A DNA stretch of 64,000 nucleotides. It comes from Clostridioides difficile. Its GTDB lineage: Bacteria; Bacillota; Clostridia; Peptostreptococcales; Peptostreptococcaceae. Below the pieces are notes generated by a model that was given only the letters and a program-made list of their open reading frames with translations, made no database searches and was not told the origin of the DNA. Where the stretch lies: the NCBI RefSeq assembly GCF_001299635.1, contig NZ_JRHN01000034.1, forward strand, positions 34,664 through 98,663, given 5' to 3'. Shown here piece after piece: positions 55,794 to 64,000 of this stretch; the first letter of the stretch is position 1; each line of letters opens with the position of its first letter. A program made the position numbers and the translations under genes.

Positions 55794-56543
55794 TTAACTT
55801 ACCATTTCCTTTTTTAGCCTCCACATAGCAAGTGAGAAACTTGCACAGCATAATATTAAGAATAGTAGAATAACAGGTAATATATCTCCAATAAGAATAG
55901 TCTCACCAAATATTAAACTACGTAAAGCATTAATAATATGAGTAAATGGATTGAGCATAACGGCTATTTTTAATCCTCCAGATAAGTTTTCTATAGGGAA
56001 AAGAGCTGAGCTTAAAAAGAAAATAGGAAGTACAATTGCAGTCATAATTGTTTCATAAATTATTTCATTTGGTAACAATAGACTTATAGAATATGCTAGA
56101 CTTGATAAAAAAAATGCAGTCATAAATATTAGTATTATCATAAGCATAATTCCTCCAATACCAGATTCTATCCTTACTGAGAAGAATATACTTACTACAC
56201 ATAAAATAGTTACTTCTAAGAAAGAAACTAAGATAGCTTCTAGTAATTGACCCAAAACAATTGAATATCTACTAATCGGTGCAATCAAAACCCTATAGAA
56301 ACTTCCACTGTTCTTCATTATGAAGTTGATGATACCACCACTACTACATGAGGAAAATACAACTAGTATAATAATACCTGGTAGTATAAAAGCGGTATAA
56401 TTACTAATATTCATATTATTCATAGTTTGATTTGCAATAGAGCTATAAAGTACAAGCCAAAGAAAAGGTTGTAATATAGTAACTATAAATGATATTGGAT
56501 TTTTAAAACGCCATTTCATACTACGCCATAAGATATTTAACAT
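55794..56543 (-). CDS. ABC-2 type exporter permease
   Basis: A 249-residue protein with six membrane segments and the ABC-2 pattern (NYTAFILPGIIILVVFSSCS; FFLSSALFPIENLSGGLKIA near the C-terminus, NPFTHIINALRSLIFG). ATG 56543 is chosen, 7 bases after GGAGG; the ATG two codons earlier is too close. Overlaps the ATPase gene by 7 bases. Forms a DrrA/DrrB-like exporter, perhaps for drugs or lipids. Confidence 0.88.
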   Translation of the reverse strand: MLNILWRSMKWRFKNPISFIVTILQPFLWLVLYSSIANQTMNNMNISNYTAFILPGIIILVVFSSCSSGGIINFIMKNSGSFYRVLIAPISRYSIVLGQLLEAILVSFLEVTILCVVSIFFSVRIESGIGGIMLMIILIFMTAFFLSSLAYSISLLLPNEIIYETIMTAIVLPIFFLSSALFPIENLSGGLKIAVMLNPFTHIINALRSLIFGETILIGDILPVILLFLILCCASFSLAMWRLKKEMVS

Positions 56544-57499
56544 TCCCATTCCTCCTTTAAGCCTTTTTTAGAACTTGTTAATGCTAAAAAAACATCTTCA
56601 AGACTTGGTTCTACAATTTCTATTGCATCAAATTGTATGTCATGTTCTAAAAGCCACTTATTTATTGAAGTAAAAGCAACTCTACTATCCTGTACACTTA
56701 TAAAAATAGAATTTTCTCTTATACTCATAAACTTGACCAATCCAGTATTTTTAATTTTATCTTTATATTTTTTTATATCTTTTATATCATGAAAAACTAT
56801 ACGCAGTATATTTTGTCTAATGTAACTACGTAAACTGGATGGCGTTCCATGTGCCAAATCTTTTCCATTTTTCATAATACAAATGCTATCACTCAATTGT
56901 TCAGCTTCTTCAAGATAATGAGTAGTTAGAAATATAGTTGTGCCATATTCATCTCTAATTTTTAATAACATATCCCACATAGCTTTTCTTGAGTCTACAT
57001 CCATACCAACAGTTGGTTCATCCAGAAATAGAATCTTAGGAGATGATACCATATTCATAGCTATATCTAATCTACGCTTTACTCCACCAGAATATGATGA
57101 AGTGGGATATTTTAAGTAGTTAGATAACTCAAATTTATCAATTAAAGATTCTATTCTTTGTTTTGCAATTTGTGGTTCTACTTTATACATCTTGCTTTGA
57201 AATACCATATTTTCCATAAGAGACAGGTGTTCATCAATAGAGACTTGTTGTGCTACACAAGCAATTTGAGTACGTATCCAAGAAGGATTATCTACTAAAT
57301 CTTTTCCAAAGACTGTTACATTTCCAGATGTAGGTTTATAAAAGGTGGTCAAAATGTTGATAAGAGAAGATTTACCAGCTCCATTAGGACCAAGTAAAGA
57401 AAAAATCTCTCCAGCATTTACATTAAAACTTAGACCATTTAAAGCTTTTACACCATTTTTATACTCTTTTACTAAATTGTCTATTTTAATCGCTAGCAT
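56537..57499 (-). CDS. ABC exporter ATP-binding protein, DrrA-like
   Basis: A 320-residue ATPase with Walker A LLGPNGAGKSSLINIL (about 34-49), signature SYSGGVKRRLDIAMN, Walker B ILFLDEPTVGMD and H-loop LTTHYLEE. A C-terminal extension of about 90 residues is typical of DrrA/CcmA-type drug or lipid exporters. It is translated 3 bases after the GyrI-like gene. SD GAGGAGGAATAACAT. Confidence 0.92.
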   Translation of the reverse strand: MLAIKIDNLVKEYKNGVKALNGLSFNVNAGEIFSLLGPNGAGKSSLINILTTFYKPTSGNVTVFGKDLVDNPSWIRTQIACVAQQVSIDEHLSLMENMVFQSKMYKVEPQIAKQRIESLIDKFELSNYLKYPTSSYSGGVKRRLDIAMNMVSSPKILFLDEPTVGMDVDSRKAMWDMLLKIRDEYGTTIFLTTHYLEEAEQLSDSICIMKNGKDLAHGTPSSLRSYIRQNILRIVFHDIKDIKKYKDKIKNTGLVKFMSIRENSIFISVQDSRVAFTSINKWLLEHDIQFDAIEIVEPSLEDVFLALTSSKKGLKEEWEC

Positions 57500-57502
57500 A
57501 TG

Positions 57503-57961
57503 TTATTCCTCCTCTTTAAGTGGAAATATGATTTCTGTAATATATTTATCTGGATTTCCTTTTATCAGCATACCTGGTCCTTTAATGAATACTTCTCTCC
57601 AAGGAGTTTGTATTTCTATATTATTTTCATGAATATATTTAAATATCATTTCATACGTTTTTGGCAAATTACTATAGGCTCCTATGTGAGTAAAAAACAA
57701 AGCTTTTGTTTTAGGAAATTCTTTTATGGTTACACCAATACGATTTGGAGTTTCTGAAGTCGGAACACATAGTTCCATTTCTCCAATACCAGTTTTTTGG
57801 TCAACATTATAGTAGCAAAAGAAAGGAGCTCCATTAGATTTTCCTTTTATAGATTTAAATACATTTGGAAAGTATTTTGTTGCTTCAGTCATAGGGCCAT
57901 TATAACGCATAGTAGCTACTGTGACTGGTTCAATATTTTTAATTTCAATTTTATAACTCAT
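57503..57961 (-). CDS. GyrI-like/AraC effector-binding domain protein
   Basis: A 152-residue protein with the effector-binding fold (VTVATMRYNGPMTEATKYFP; MELCVPTSETP; KTKALFFTHIGAYSNLPKTY; IQTPWREVFIKGPG). It lacks a DNA-binding domain. Such proteins bind drugs or small molecules, as in GyrI and the BmrR ligand-binding domain. As first gene of the exporter operon it may bind the exported compound. SD TTAGGAGGTAAACAA. Confidence 0.85.
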   Translation of the reverse strand: MSYKIEIKNIEPVTVATMRYNGPMTEATKYFPNVFKSIKGKSNGAPFFCYYNVDQKTGIGEMELCVPTSETPNRIGVTIKEFPKTKALFFTHIGAYSNLPKTYEMIFKYIHENNIEIQTPWREVFIKGPGMLIKGNPDKYITEIIFPLKEEE

Positions 57962-58194
57962 TTGTTTACCTCCTAATATATACCAATATTCTTATTAGAT
58001 TTTTAATTGTTAATACATATAAAACTTTTAAATGATTGATAACATATAATCTTATCTCATTCACTTGTTTTCAAGTCTAACATAACATAAAATATATATC
58101 CTCTCATTTGATGCTCCATTTTGTAAAGTTATAATTCAAGCTTTACTTTTAATGTCTTAATAAATTAAAATAAAATGTAAATTATAAAAATGTG

Positions 58195-58224
58195 TTTACA
58201 AACTAAGTGTATTAATCGTATAAT
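58195..58224 (+). promoter_or_regulatory. Promoter of the GntR/ABC operon
   Basis: TTTACA (58195-58200), 18-base spacer, TATAAT (58219-58224), overlapped by an operator dyad. The remaining part of 57962-58318 shows no gene. Confidence 0.75.
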
Positions 58225-58303
58225 ACACTTAATAGAATATTAAATAAAATACGAGCTAAAGGTGTATTTTTTTAAAGCAAGTGTACTAACGTATTAATAC
58301 ACT
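58205..58303. promoter_or_regulatory. Two GntR-type operators
   Basis: Operator 1 is AAGTGTATTA-ATCG-TATAATACACTT (58205-58230, split here by dashes), which covers the spacer and -10 of the promoter. Operator 2 is AGTGTACTAACG with its partner TATTAATACACT (58280-58303), 15 bases before the GntR ATG. Both share GTGTA...TACAC, the pattern of YtrA-type repressors, so autoregulation by the adjacent GntR protein is likely. Confidence 0.8.
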
Positions 58304-58318
58304 AGAATAGGAGGAAGC

Positions 58319-58675
58319 ATGAATTTTGAACTAGATAATACAACACCCATTTATTTGCAGATAATAAAATATATAAAAAGACAAATAGTAATTGGAGCTT
58401 TGAGACCAGGAGAGACGATACCATCGAGAAGAGAAATGGCACTTAATCTAAAAGTAAATCTAAATACTGTTCAAAGAGCATATAAGGAGATGGGTGATAT
58501 GAATATAATAAATACTTTTAAAAACTATCAAAGTAGTGTAACAGTTGATGAAGATATACTAAAAAACTTAAAATTAGAGTTGATAAATGAATCTTTATCT
58601 ATTTTTATAGAAAATATGAAAGCAATAAAGGTTACTAAAGAGGAAGTTTTAAAGATAATAGAAGAAGAATACTAG
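58319..58675 (+). CDS. YtrA-subfamily GntR repressor
   Basis: A 118-residue protein: winged helix (TPIYLQIIKYIKRQIVIGAL, RPGETIPSRREMALNLKVNL, NTVQRAYKEM) with a short C-terminal helical tail instead of a ligand domain. That is the YtrA subfamily, which typically controls adjacent ABC transporters. It is followed by an ABC operon and preceded by matching operators. SD GGAGGAAGC. Confidence 0.93.
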   Translation: MNFELDNTTPIYLQIIKYIKRQIVIGALRPGETIPSRREMALNLKVNLNTVQRAYKEMGDMNIINTFKNYQSSVTVDEDILKNLKLELINESLSIFIENMKAIKVTKEEVLKIIEEEY

Positions 58676-58747
58676 TCTTTTAACAATTATAAAACTTAAT
58701 TAAAAAAATTTATTGTACAAGCATATTAAATATGGAGGGTACTAATT

Positions 58748-59464
58748 ATGATAGAAGTAAAAAATGTCAGTAAAACATATAAAAGGATGCAAGGTCTTAA
58801 AATAAGAAAGATAGATGCTTTAAAGAATGTAAGTTTCAATATAGAAAAAGGTAAAATAACTGCATTACTTGGGATAAATGGTGTTGGTAAATCAACAATG
58901 TTAAAAGCAATAGCAGGTCTTATAAATATTGATAGTGGAGAGATTCGTATAGATGGAGAAAAAATAAATGAAAAGATATATAATAAATTAGCATTTGTTC
59001 CAGATGTAGAATCTCACTTTAGTAATACGACAATAAAAGAAACCTTTGAATTTATGGAGATTTTTTATCCAAAATGGAATAAAGAGAAGTCAAAAGAAAT
59101 GATGAACATATTCAAATTAGATGAAGATGAAATAATAGATAATTTATCAAAAGGAAATATTGCAAGAGTAAAATTAATTCTTGGATTTTGCCAAGACCCA
59201 GAATATATACTACTTGATGAACCATTTACAGGAATTGATTTATTTAAGAGGGAAGAATTTATAGGAGTAATAGCACAATATATGGAGGAAAATCAGGCTA
59301 TTATCATCACTACTCATGAAATAGTAGAAATAGAAAGTTTAGTTGATGAGGTTGTAATTCTTGATGAAGGTAATGTTATAACTTCATTTAATGCAGAGGA
59401 ATTAAGAGAAATAGAAGGTAAATCTATATTAGATAAGATGAGGGAGGTATATAAGAATGAATAA
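58748..59464 (+). CDS. ABC transporter ATP-binding protein (YtrB/CcmA-like)
   Basis: A 238-residue ATPase with Walker A LGINGVGKSTML (about 41-52), signature NLSKGNIARVKLIL (a variant of LSGGQ), Walker B YILLDEPFTGID and H-loop ITTHEIVE. Energises export by the two membrane proteins that follow. Overlaps the next gene by 8 bases. SD GGAGGGTACTAATT. Confidence 0.92.
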   Translation: MIEVKNVSKTYKRMQGLKIRKIDALKNVSFNIEKGKITALLGINGVGKSTMLKAIAGLINIDSGEIRIDGEKINEKIYNKLAFVPDVESHFSNTTIKETFEFMEIFYPKWNKEKSKEMMNIFKLDEDEIIDNLSKGNIARVKLILGFCQDPEYILLDEPFTGIDLFKREEFIGVIAQYMEENQAIIITTHEIVEIESLVDEVVILDEGNVITSFNAEELREIEGKSILDKMREVYKNE

Positions 59465-60281
59465 ACTTCTATATCTAATAAATGTAGATTTAAGAAGAAG
59501 TAATAAATTTTACATAGCTTATATATCATTTTTTTCATTAATTACGCTTAGTTTAAATTTATATGAAATGAATAAACTTAAGAATTCTAAATTTATTCTA
59601 AACTTAGCAGTAGAGAATTTTGGTGGTATATTTTATGGAATAGGGATACTTAGTAATATTAGATTTATCCAACATATTCTACTCTTTGGGATGTTGGGAA
59701 TGTTTGTATACTATGTTTTTATGTGGAAAAGAGAGTTTTTTTCCAAAAATCAAAGTATTTACACTCTTATGATGCTACCTCAGAATAAGTTTAAGATTTG
59801 CATATCTAAGTCAATTGCTTTGATAACAATGATATATGGTTTTTTGATAAGTCAGATAGCGACATTGTTTGTATGTAAGTGTATATTTAATTTTATCTTT
59901 AAAAATGTGCCAATAATAAAGGTGCCTTTTGCGCAAGATTTATATTATTCAACTTTGAGGAGTATACCTGTTGATTTTATATCTTTCATGGTGATTTATG
60001 TATTTTTATTACTTATAGCCATTTCTCTTGTAAATTGTTGCATATTATTTATATTTTCTTATATAAATAAGTTTTATGTGCTTTTAGTTACTTTTGTAGT
60101 TCTAATAGGTCTATATTTTTCAACAGTATATATAAATATAATCAATTTATTTAGGAAATATTATGTGTTCATTGGAACACAATTTAATACTTTAGTAGCT
60201 GGTGTGCTAAGTTTTTTAATTATAATGTTTATTCTAAATGGAATATCTTATTTACTAATTAAAAAGAAAGTATCTCTTTAG
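59457..60281 (+). CDS. ABC-2-like membrane protein, copy 1
   Basis: A 274-residue protein with about six membrane segments. The segment VFMWKREFFSKNQSIYTLMM and LPQNKFKICISK is closely matched by the protein encoded at 61518, showing that they are paralogues. Likely the membrane half of the ABC system. Translationally coupled to the ATPase through an 8-base overlap. Confidence 0.8.
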   Translation: MNKLLYLINVDLRRSNKFYIAYISFFSLITLSLNLYEMNKLKNSKFILNLAVENFGGIFYGIGILSNIRFIQHILLFGMLGMFVYYVFMWKREFFSKNQSIYTLMMLPQNKFKICISKSIALITMIYGFLISQIATLFVCKCIFNFIFKNVPIIKVPFAQDLYYSTLRSIPVDFISFMVIYVFLLLIAISLVNCCILFIFSYINKFYVLLVTFVVLIGLYFSTVYINIINLFRKYYVFIGTQFNTLVAGVLSFLIIMFILNGISYLLIKKKVSL

Positions 60282-60291
60282 GAGGGGTGGT

Positions 60292-61509
60292 ATGAAATTA
60301 AAATCTAAAGCACCTATACTTATTATATTTTTGACCTTAGTAATATATTTTAGTATAGGTTTATTAAATAATGAAGACAATTTGAAGATAAAAACTATAA
60401 AAGGTGACCCAGATGAATTAGACTATATAAACATAAAGTTTGGATATGATTTTAATGGATATATAAATTCATATTATACAATAAATGGAGGTAATAAAAT
60501 TAAAAAGACTGAATTAGTAAAACCACAAAAAGAGAGTGAGAATATAAATAATTTAATTGATGTATCTAGTGGTTCCGATTTAATTACTCATGTTGGTTTT
60601 GAAATGAATGATAATTCAAAAGATATAAATTTTGTTATAGATGAGAAAAAAGAAGATTTGGATAAAGGAGTATTTGCATCTGAAGGAAGTGATAAAGACA
60701 TTGAATATGAAAAATTAGATATGAATAATTTTAAAAGAACAAAATATAAGGTAGATAAAAGTACTGATGATTATTATACAAAGGTACTATCATCAAAAAG
60801 ATATAAAAAAGACTTATATGTGTCTGTATTTTATGGTGCGATAGGCGATTCGTCAGAAATCAATAAAAAAGGCTTAAGCACCATAGATATAATAAAAATT
60901 AACCCAAAAAATAAAAAAATACAGACGGTAAAAAGTATAAATTTAAGTAATTATTTTTTTGAAAAATACTCAGATGTTGATACTATTCGTGTAGGTTATG
61001 CTAGTAAAGGACAAGATAAAATGTATATTTTAATAGAAGTATTAAAGGCAGATATGGATGGTAATAGTAACTCTGAAATTACTTTACTTGAGCATTTACT
61101 TGAGTATAATGTTGAAGAAAATAAAGATAAAATAATAGAATTAAAAACTGATGATAGAATGAATAATTTAGTAAAATCAAGTCTAAAAGATAATAAATTA
61201 TATATGGTAATGTCAAATGATTATGATGACAGTCCAGGCACAAAGTTAAGTTTATTTACCTATAATGTGCTTGATAACAGCATGGATGAAGATAAGTATG
61301 TTTTAGAGGACAAAGAAAAAAGAGGTATTAAAAATGTTGAAATTGACTCAAATAAAATCATTGTATATACATCAAAACTAGACCCTGTGTTACCTTGGGA
61401 TGATAAATTTATGTTGTATATAATAAATAAAAACTCTAAGGAAATAGTATACGAAGGAAAATTACAGTTTAACACTTCAAATAGTAATTTAGAATTTGAA
61501 ATAAAGTAG
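60292..61509 (+). CDS. Membrane-anchored extracytoplasmic protein, copy 1
   Basis: A 405-residue protein with one N-terminal membrane anchor (about 6-24) and a large extracytoplasmic part with a beta-rich, WD/propeller-like repetitive pattern (DLYVSVFYGAIGDSSEI; NKLYMVMSNDYDD; NKIIVYTSK). It is not assigned to a known family. A paralogue is encoded at 62341. Lies 10 bases after the membrane gene; SD AGGAGGGGTGGT. Confidence 0.75.
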   Translation: MKLKSKAPILIIFLTLVIYFSIGLLNNEDNLKIKTIKGDPDELDYINIKFGYDFNGYINSYYTINGGNKIKKTELVKPQKESENINNLIDVSSGSDLITHVGFEMNDNSKDINFVIDEKKEDLDKGVFASEGSDKDIEYEKLDMNNFKRTKYKVDKSTDDYYTKVLSSKRYKKDLYVSVFYGAIGDSSEINKKGLSTIDIIKINPKNKKIQTVKSINLSNYFFEKYSDVDTIRVGYASKGQDKMYILIEVLKADMDGNSNSEITLLEHLLEYNVEENKDKIIELKTDDRMNNLVKSSLKDNKLYMVMSNDYDDSPGTKLSLFTYNVLDNSMDEDKYVLEDKEKRGIKNVEIDSNKIIVYTSKLDPVLPWDDKFMLYIINKNSKEIVYEGKLQFNTSNSNLEFEIK

Positions 61510-61517
61510 GTGAATTA

Positions 61518-62330
61518 ATGAAAGATTTAATGAAATTATTCGAATTTGAATTAAAAAGAAATATAAAAAATTATATACTTATAATTATTTGTTGCTGTTC
61601 TTTTGTAATTTTAAATATAGTAAAGAATTTAAATGACTATAATTATATAATAGAAAATGCAGTTAAAGATGAGCAATTAACGAAAGTAGGAAATACAATA
61701 GAAACAATAAATTTTACAGGTTTCTCAAGCTTTAGAAATATAATGAGTTCTACAGAAGCATGGTTTATGTTTGGTATAATTGCATGTATTTGCTATGCTT
61801 TTTTTATTTGGTATAGGGATTTTGATGGTAAAAGTAAATCTATATATACACTTATAATGCTTCCAAAAAATAGAATTAATATTTATACATCTAAGTTATT
61901 AAATATATTATTTCTAGTGTATAGTTACACAATAATATTTACAATAATTTTATTTGTTTTAAATAAATTATTACCTAATTATATGCTTGGAAATATTGCA
62001 AGCTACGGTTTTGTGCAAGATACAATATATAAGTTAAAAATGTTACTTCCATATAGTTTTAAAATACTATTTGTGGAGTATATATTTTTACTGATAGGAT
62101 TTGTGTCTGTAGTGTTTACATCAATTCTTATAAATAAATCTATTTATAAACTAAGAACTTTAATAAGTTTCATGTTTTTAGCTTTGGAGATTTTAGTATT
62201 TATAATCTCTGTGGAATTTGTTATACCTTATGAATATAGTAATATATTTATTATCCTGTATTCAAGTATAAACATATTTATATGTAGTTTTATATCTAAT
62301 AAACTTTTGAAACAGAAGATTGATTTTTAG
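61518..62330 (+). CDS. ABC-2-like membrane protein, copy 2
   Basis: A 270-residue protein with about six membrane segments. SIYTLIMLPKNRINIYTSKL matches SIYTLMMLPQNKFKICISKS of copy 1. It may form a heterodimeric channel with copy 1, driven by the single ATPase. It begins 8 bases after copy 1 of the extracytoplasmic gene. Confidence 0.8.
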   Translation: MKDLMKLFEFELKRNIKNYILIIICCCSFVILNIVKNLNDYNYIIENAVKDEQLTKVGNTIETINFTGFSSFRNIMSSTEAWFMFGIIACICYAFFIWYRDFDGKSKSIYTLIMLPKNRINIYTSKLLNILFLVYSYTIIFTIILFVLNKLLPNYMLGNIASYGFVQDTIYKLKMLLPYSFKILFVEYIFLLIGFVSVVFTSILINKSIYKLRTLISFMFLALEILVFIISVEFVIPYEYSNIFIILYSSINIFICSFISNKLLKQKIDF

Positions 62331-62340
62331 GGGGTGTATT

Positions 62341-63609
62341 ATGAAAGAAAAAAATATAGGAAAATATACAATATGTCTTATAATAGTGTGTTTATTGATG
62401 ATTATAATGACTTCAATATTGAGTTATTTTAATAAGGACAAACTATCTGTAAATACTTTAAATGGTAATATAAAAGATATAGGAAAAGTAAGTTTAGTAT
62501 ATACACCTAATATAAATAAATTTTCTTATGAAGAGGTAATTGTAAGTAAGAATGGAATAAAAAATGATACAAGTCCTAAATCAAGAATTGGAAATGATTA
62601 TTTGAATATCGATAAAAAATACAGTGATTTTATTAATAATAAAGGATATGAATTTGTATATAAAGATGATTTAAATATAGGAGAAGCATATACCTATATT
62701 AAGCCTACTTTGGGACAAGAGAATAATAATTTAAATGATTGTATAAAGATTTCAAATAAAAATTTAAAAAATGGTGTAGAAGAAAGTTTTGATATTAGTT
62801 TAAAACAATCTGATTTTAAAAAAAATAGTTGGCAAACTGTGTTTAATAAAATATATAAAGGAAACTTATATATGGTAGTTAGTGAAACTAATCTTTCAGG
62901 CTCTAAAGTCAATAATATTTGCATATTAAAGATAGATATAAAAGATAAGTCTTATAAATTATTAAATAGATTTGATTTAAACTTACATAATGACTATAAA
63001 CAAAGTATACATGAAATTAAATTTTCTATAGGAAGCAAAATCTATTTGGAAATGGTAAGTAATAAGAGTACAAACGGAGATATTGAAGGGCATGATAATT
63101 ATTCTAACCTTATTATATATGATATAGAAGATGATACTTTTAATATTAGTAATAAATTTATGGATAATCTAAATCAAGAAAAAAATGCAAATTCAAAAGA
63201 AATAGGTTTATTAAGCAAAACGAAGTTAGATTATATTGTTAAGAACAATAAGTTAAATCTTATAGCTACAGATAGGAGTAATTTTGTAATCAATCTTGTT
63301 TATGATATCAACTCAAATGATATTAAGCTAGAGGATTATGAGATACTTGATTTTAAAGTAGATTATAGTGATACATCATCTGGAATTAGGAAAGTTAAGT
63401 TATTAGATGATAAGATATATTCTATTTCAAGCATAAAAGATACTCTATCAGGAGGAAGAAAGGGAAGTAAAGAGGTTTTTGATGTAATTGGAACGAAACC
63501 AGTAAAATTTCAGGTATTCGATAAGAAACTTAAAAAGACATTATATGAAGCTGAGTTAATAAATGGAGATGTAAATATACACGATAAGTTATTTTTTGTT
63601 GCAAATTAG
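62341..63609 (+). CDS. Membrane-anchored extracytoplasmic protein, copy 2
   Basis: A 422-residue paralogue of the product of 60292: N-terminal anchor (about 9-28), then a similar extracytoplasmic architecture beginning KLSVNTLNGNIKDIGKVSLV and ending KKTLYEAELINGDVN. ATG 62341 follows AGGGGGTGTATT; an upstream in-frame ATT/ATG extension would overlap the previous gene and has no SD. Function unknown; with its partner it may capture or sense the substrate of the ABC system. Confidence 0.75.
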   Translation: MKEKNIGKYTICLIIVCLLMIIMTSILSYFNKDKLSVNTLNGNIKDIGKVSLVYTPNINKFSYEEVIVSKNGIKNDTSPKSRIGNDYLNIDKKYSDFINNKGYEFVYKDDLNIGEAYTYIKPTLGQENNNLNDCIKISNKNLKNGVEESFDISLKQSDFKKNSWQTVFNKIYKGNLYMVVSETNLSGSKVNNICILKIDIKDKSYKLLNRFDLNLHNDYKQSIHEIKFSIGSKIYLEMVSNKSTNGDIEGHDNYSNLIIYDIEDDTFNISNKFMDNLNQEKNANSKEIGLLSKTKLDYIVKNNKLNLIATDRSNFVINLVYDINSNDIKLEDYEILDFKVDYSDTSSGIRKVKLLDDKIYSISSIKDTLSGGRKGSKEVFDVIGTKPVKFQVFDKKLKKTLYEAELINGDVNIHDKLFFVAN

Positions 63610-63666
63610 ATGATATTATTAATTGCATTTCTTTAGATTGATATATATTTGCTATATATTAAATAG

Positions 63667-63710
63667 AAATAAGATGGGATAATCTTTGATTATTTCGTCT
63701 TATTTTTAAA
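63667..63710 (+). terminator. Terminator of the GntR/ABC operon
   Basis: AAATAAGATGGGATAATC pairs (with two G-T pairs) with GATTATTTCGTCTTATTT; T-rich after the stem. Confidence 0.85.
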
Positions 63711-63785
63711 TTTAATATAAAGGAGCTTTTTAATATTTTTTTATATTGTACATCACCATTTAACTTGTATTTAATTCACTTAGAT

Positions 63786-63814
63786 TTGAAATAGGATGAG
63801 TATAGTGGTAAAAT
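63786..63814 (+). promoter_or_regulatory. Promoter of the interrupted downstream frame
   Basis: TTGAAA (63786-63791), a 17-base spacer and TAAAAT (63809-63814), about 70 bases before an ATG with a strong SD. Confidence 0.65.
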
Positions 63815-63883
63815 TAATTATTAGAATATTAAAAATAATAAATAAATAATACATTATACTTAAAAAGGGGGAGCACTTTAAAA

Positions 63884-63924
63884 TGAACAAAAAATATATT
63901 AAAGCAGGAAATCTAATTGATTAA
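63884..63924 (+). pseudogene. 5' end of a reading frame interrupted by a putative insertion
   Basis: An ATG at about 63884 has the SD AAAGGGGGAGCAC and begins a frame for MNKK..., which closes within about 13 codons, right around the sequence TTGAT. The strong promoter and SD suggest the start of a genuine gene whose remainder lies beyond an insertion (or is restored by splicing). I cannot identify it from so few codons. Confidence 0.4.
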
Positions 63925-64000
63925 AAAATAGCTACGCACACTTGTGACTTTAGTCGTGAGTTAGTAGCTAAAATAGTCAGCATATAGGGAAACTTATATG
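63922..64000 (+). mobile_element. Putative left end of an IStron (group I intron/IS605-type), cut by the window end
   Basis: Directly after TTGAT (about 63917-63921) comes TAAAAAATAGCTACGCACAC, a long imperfect hairpin TAGCTAC...GTAGCTA (about 63929-63970). GTCAG (about 63976-63980) follows, then a small hairpin CATATA...TATATG. TTGAT is the target of ISDra2-type IS605 elements and, by recollection, of C. difficile CdISt1. RNA UUGAU pairs with GUCAG including a final U-G pair, as a group I intron P1 helix would. No intron core or transposase gene is visible because the window ends. Confidence 0.55.

Noticed and set aside
1..64000. CRISPR arrays, tRNA and rRNA genes
   Set aside because: No regularly spaced direct repeats, no GTTCRA-type T-arm with cloverleaf context and no rRNA-like sequence were noticed by eye.

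Overview
The window is very AT-rich, low-GC Firmicute DNA and almost certainly comes from the chromosome of Clostridioides difficile. The strongest pointers are a CdeM-type exosporium protein, a CotG-type manganese-catalase coat protein, the sigma-V lysozyme-response cluster with its duplicated RsiV-like genes, and an orphan Spo0A-type sensor kinase. Identification is by recognition of protein sequences and gene order; no database was searched. Most genes are on the + strand, with strong Shine-Dalgarno sites and clear hairpin terminators.

Layout. 1-466: 3' end of a his operon (hisIE) and its terminator. 1137-2607: amino-acid permease behind a sigma-54-type promoter. 3092-7269: lysozyme-response operon (peptidoglycan deacetylase, PrsA-like foldase, ECF sigma factor, RsiV anti-sigma, RsiV-like lysozyme-binding paralogue). 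7312-8900: XdhC-like protein and YgjP-like metallopeptidase. 8989-12748: branched-chain amino-acid operon (ACT subunit, ilvC, ilvB) behind an isoleucine T-box. 12891-27830: CotG, a DUF255 thioredoxin-fold protein, MarR and alpha/beta hydrolase, an XRE-TPR regulator, GNAT, a 3D/G5 cell-wall protein, an SGNH esterase, phosphoglucomutase, a BrkB/YihY membrane protein, and a dihydroxyacetone-kinase-like/LsrF-like operon. 27905-30824: SorC-type regulator and the orphan histidine kinase. 30859-34866: homoserine dehydrogenase behind two tandem threonine T-boxes, CdeM, and a lone hisD behind an attenuator-like leader. 34965-41783: ROK repressor, BadF-type sugar kinase, an unassigned TIM-barrel-like protein and a ribose-type ABC importer. 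42086-47672: YitT protein and the kdp potassium pump operon with two tiny membrane proteins. 47828-50706: cysK-cysE, ferredoxin and a SEC-C methionine aminopeptidase. 50904-55297: anthrax-lethal-factor-like metalloprotease, GIY-YIG protein, and TPP-riboswitch-controlled thiD-thiM-thiE. 55435-63609: orphan PTS EIIB, a convergent ABC-2 exporter with a GyrI-like protein, and a GntR-controlled ABC operon with two paralogous membrane/extracytoplasmic gene pairs. 63786-64000: a promoter, an interrupted reading frame, and what looks like the left end of an IStron (group I intron combined with an IS605-type element) inserted after TTGAT.

RNA-level control is prominent: three T-boxes, a TPP riboswitch, and a small-ORF leader before hisD. 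Amino-acid supply (Ile/Val, Thr/Met, His, Cys), envelope stress and spore structure are the main themes. The most useful points to re-examine are the putative IStron end, the tandem Thr T-boxes, the hisD leader, the small protein upstream of kdpF, the lethal-factor-like protease and the LsrF/DhaKL cluster.
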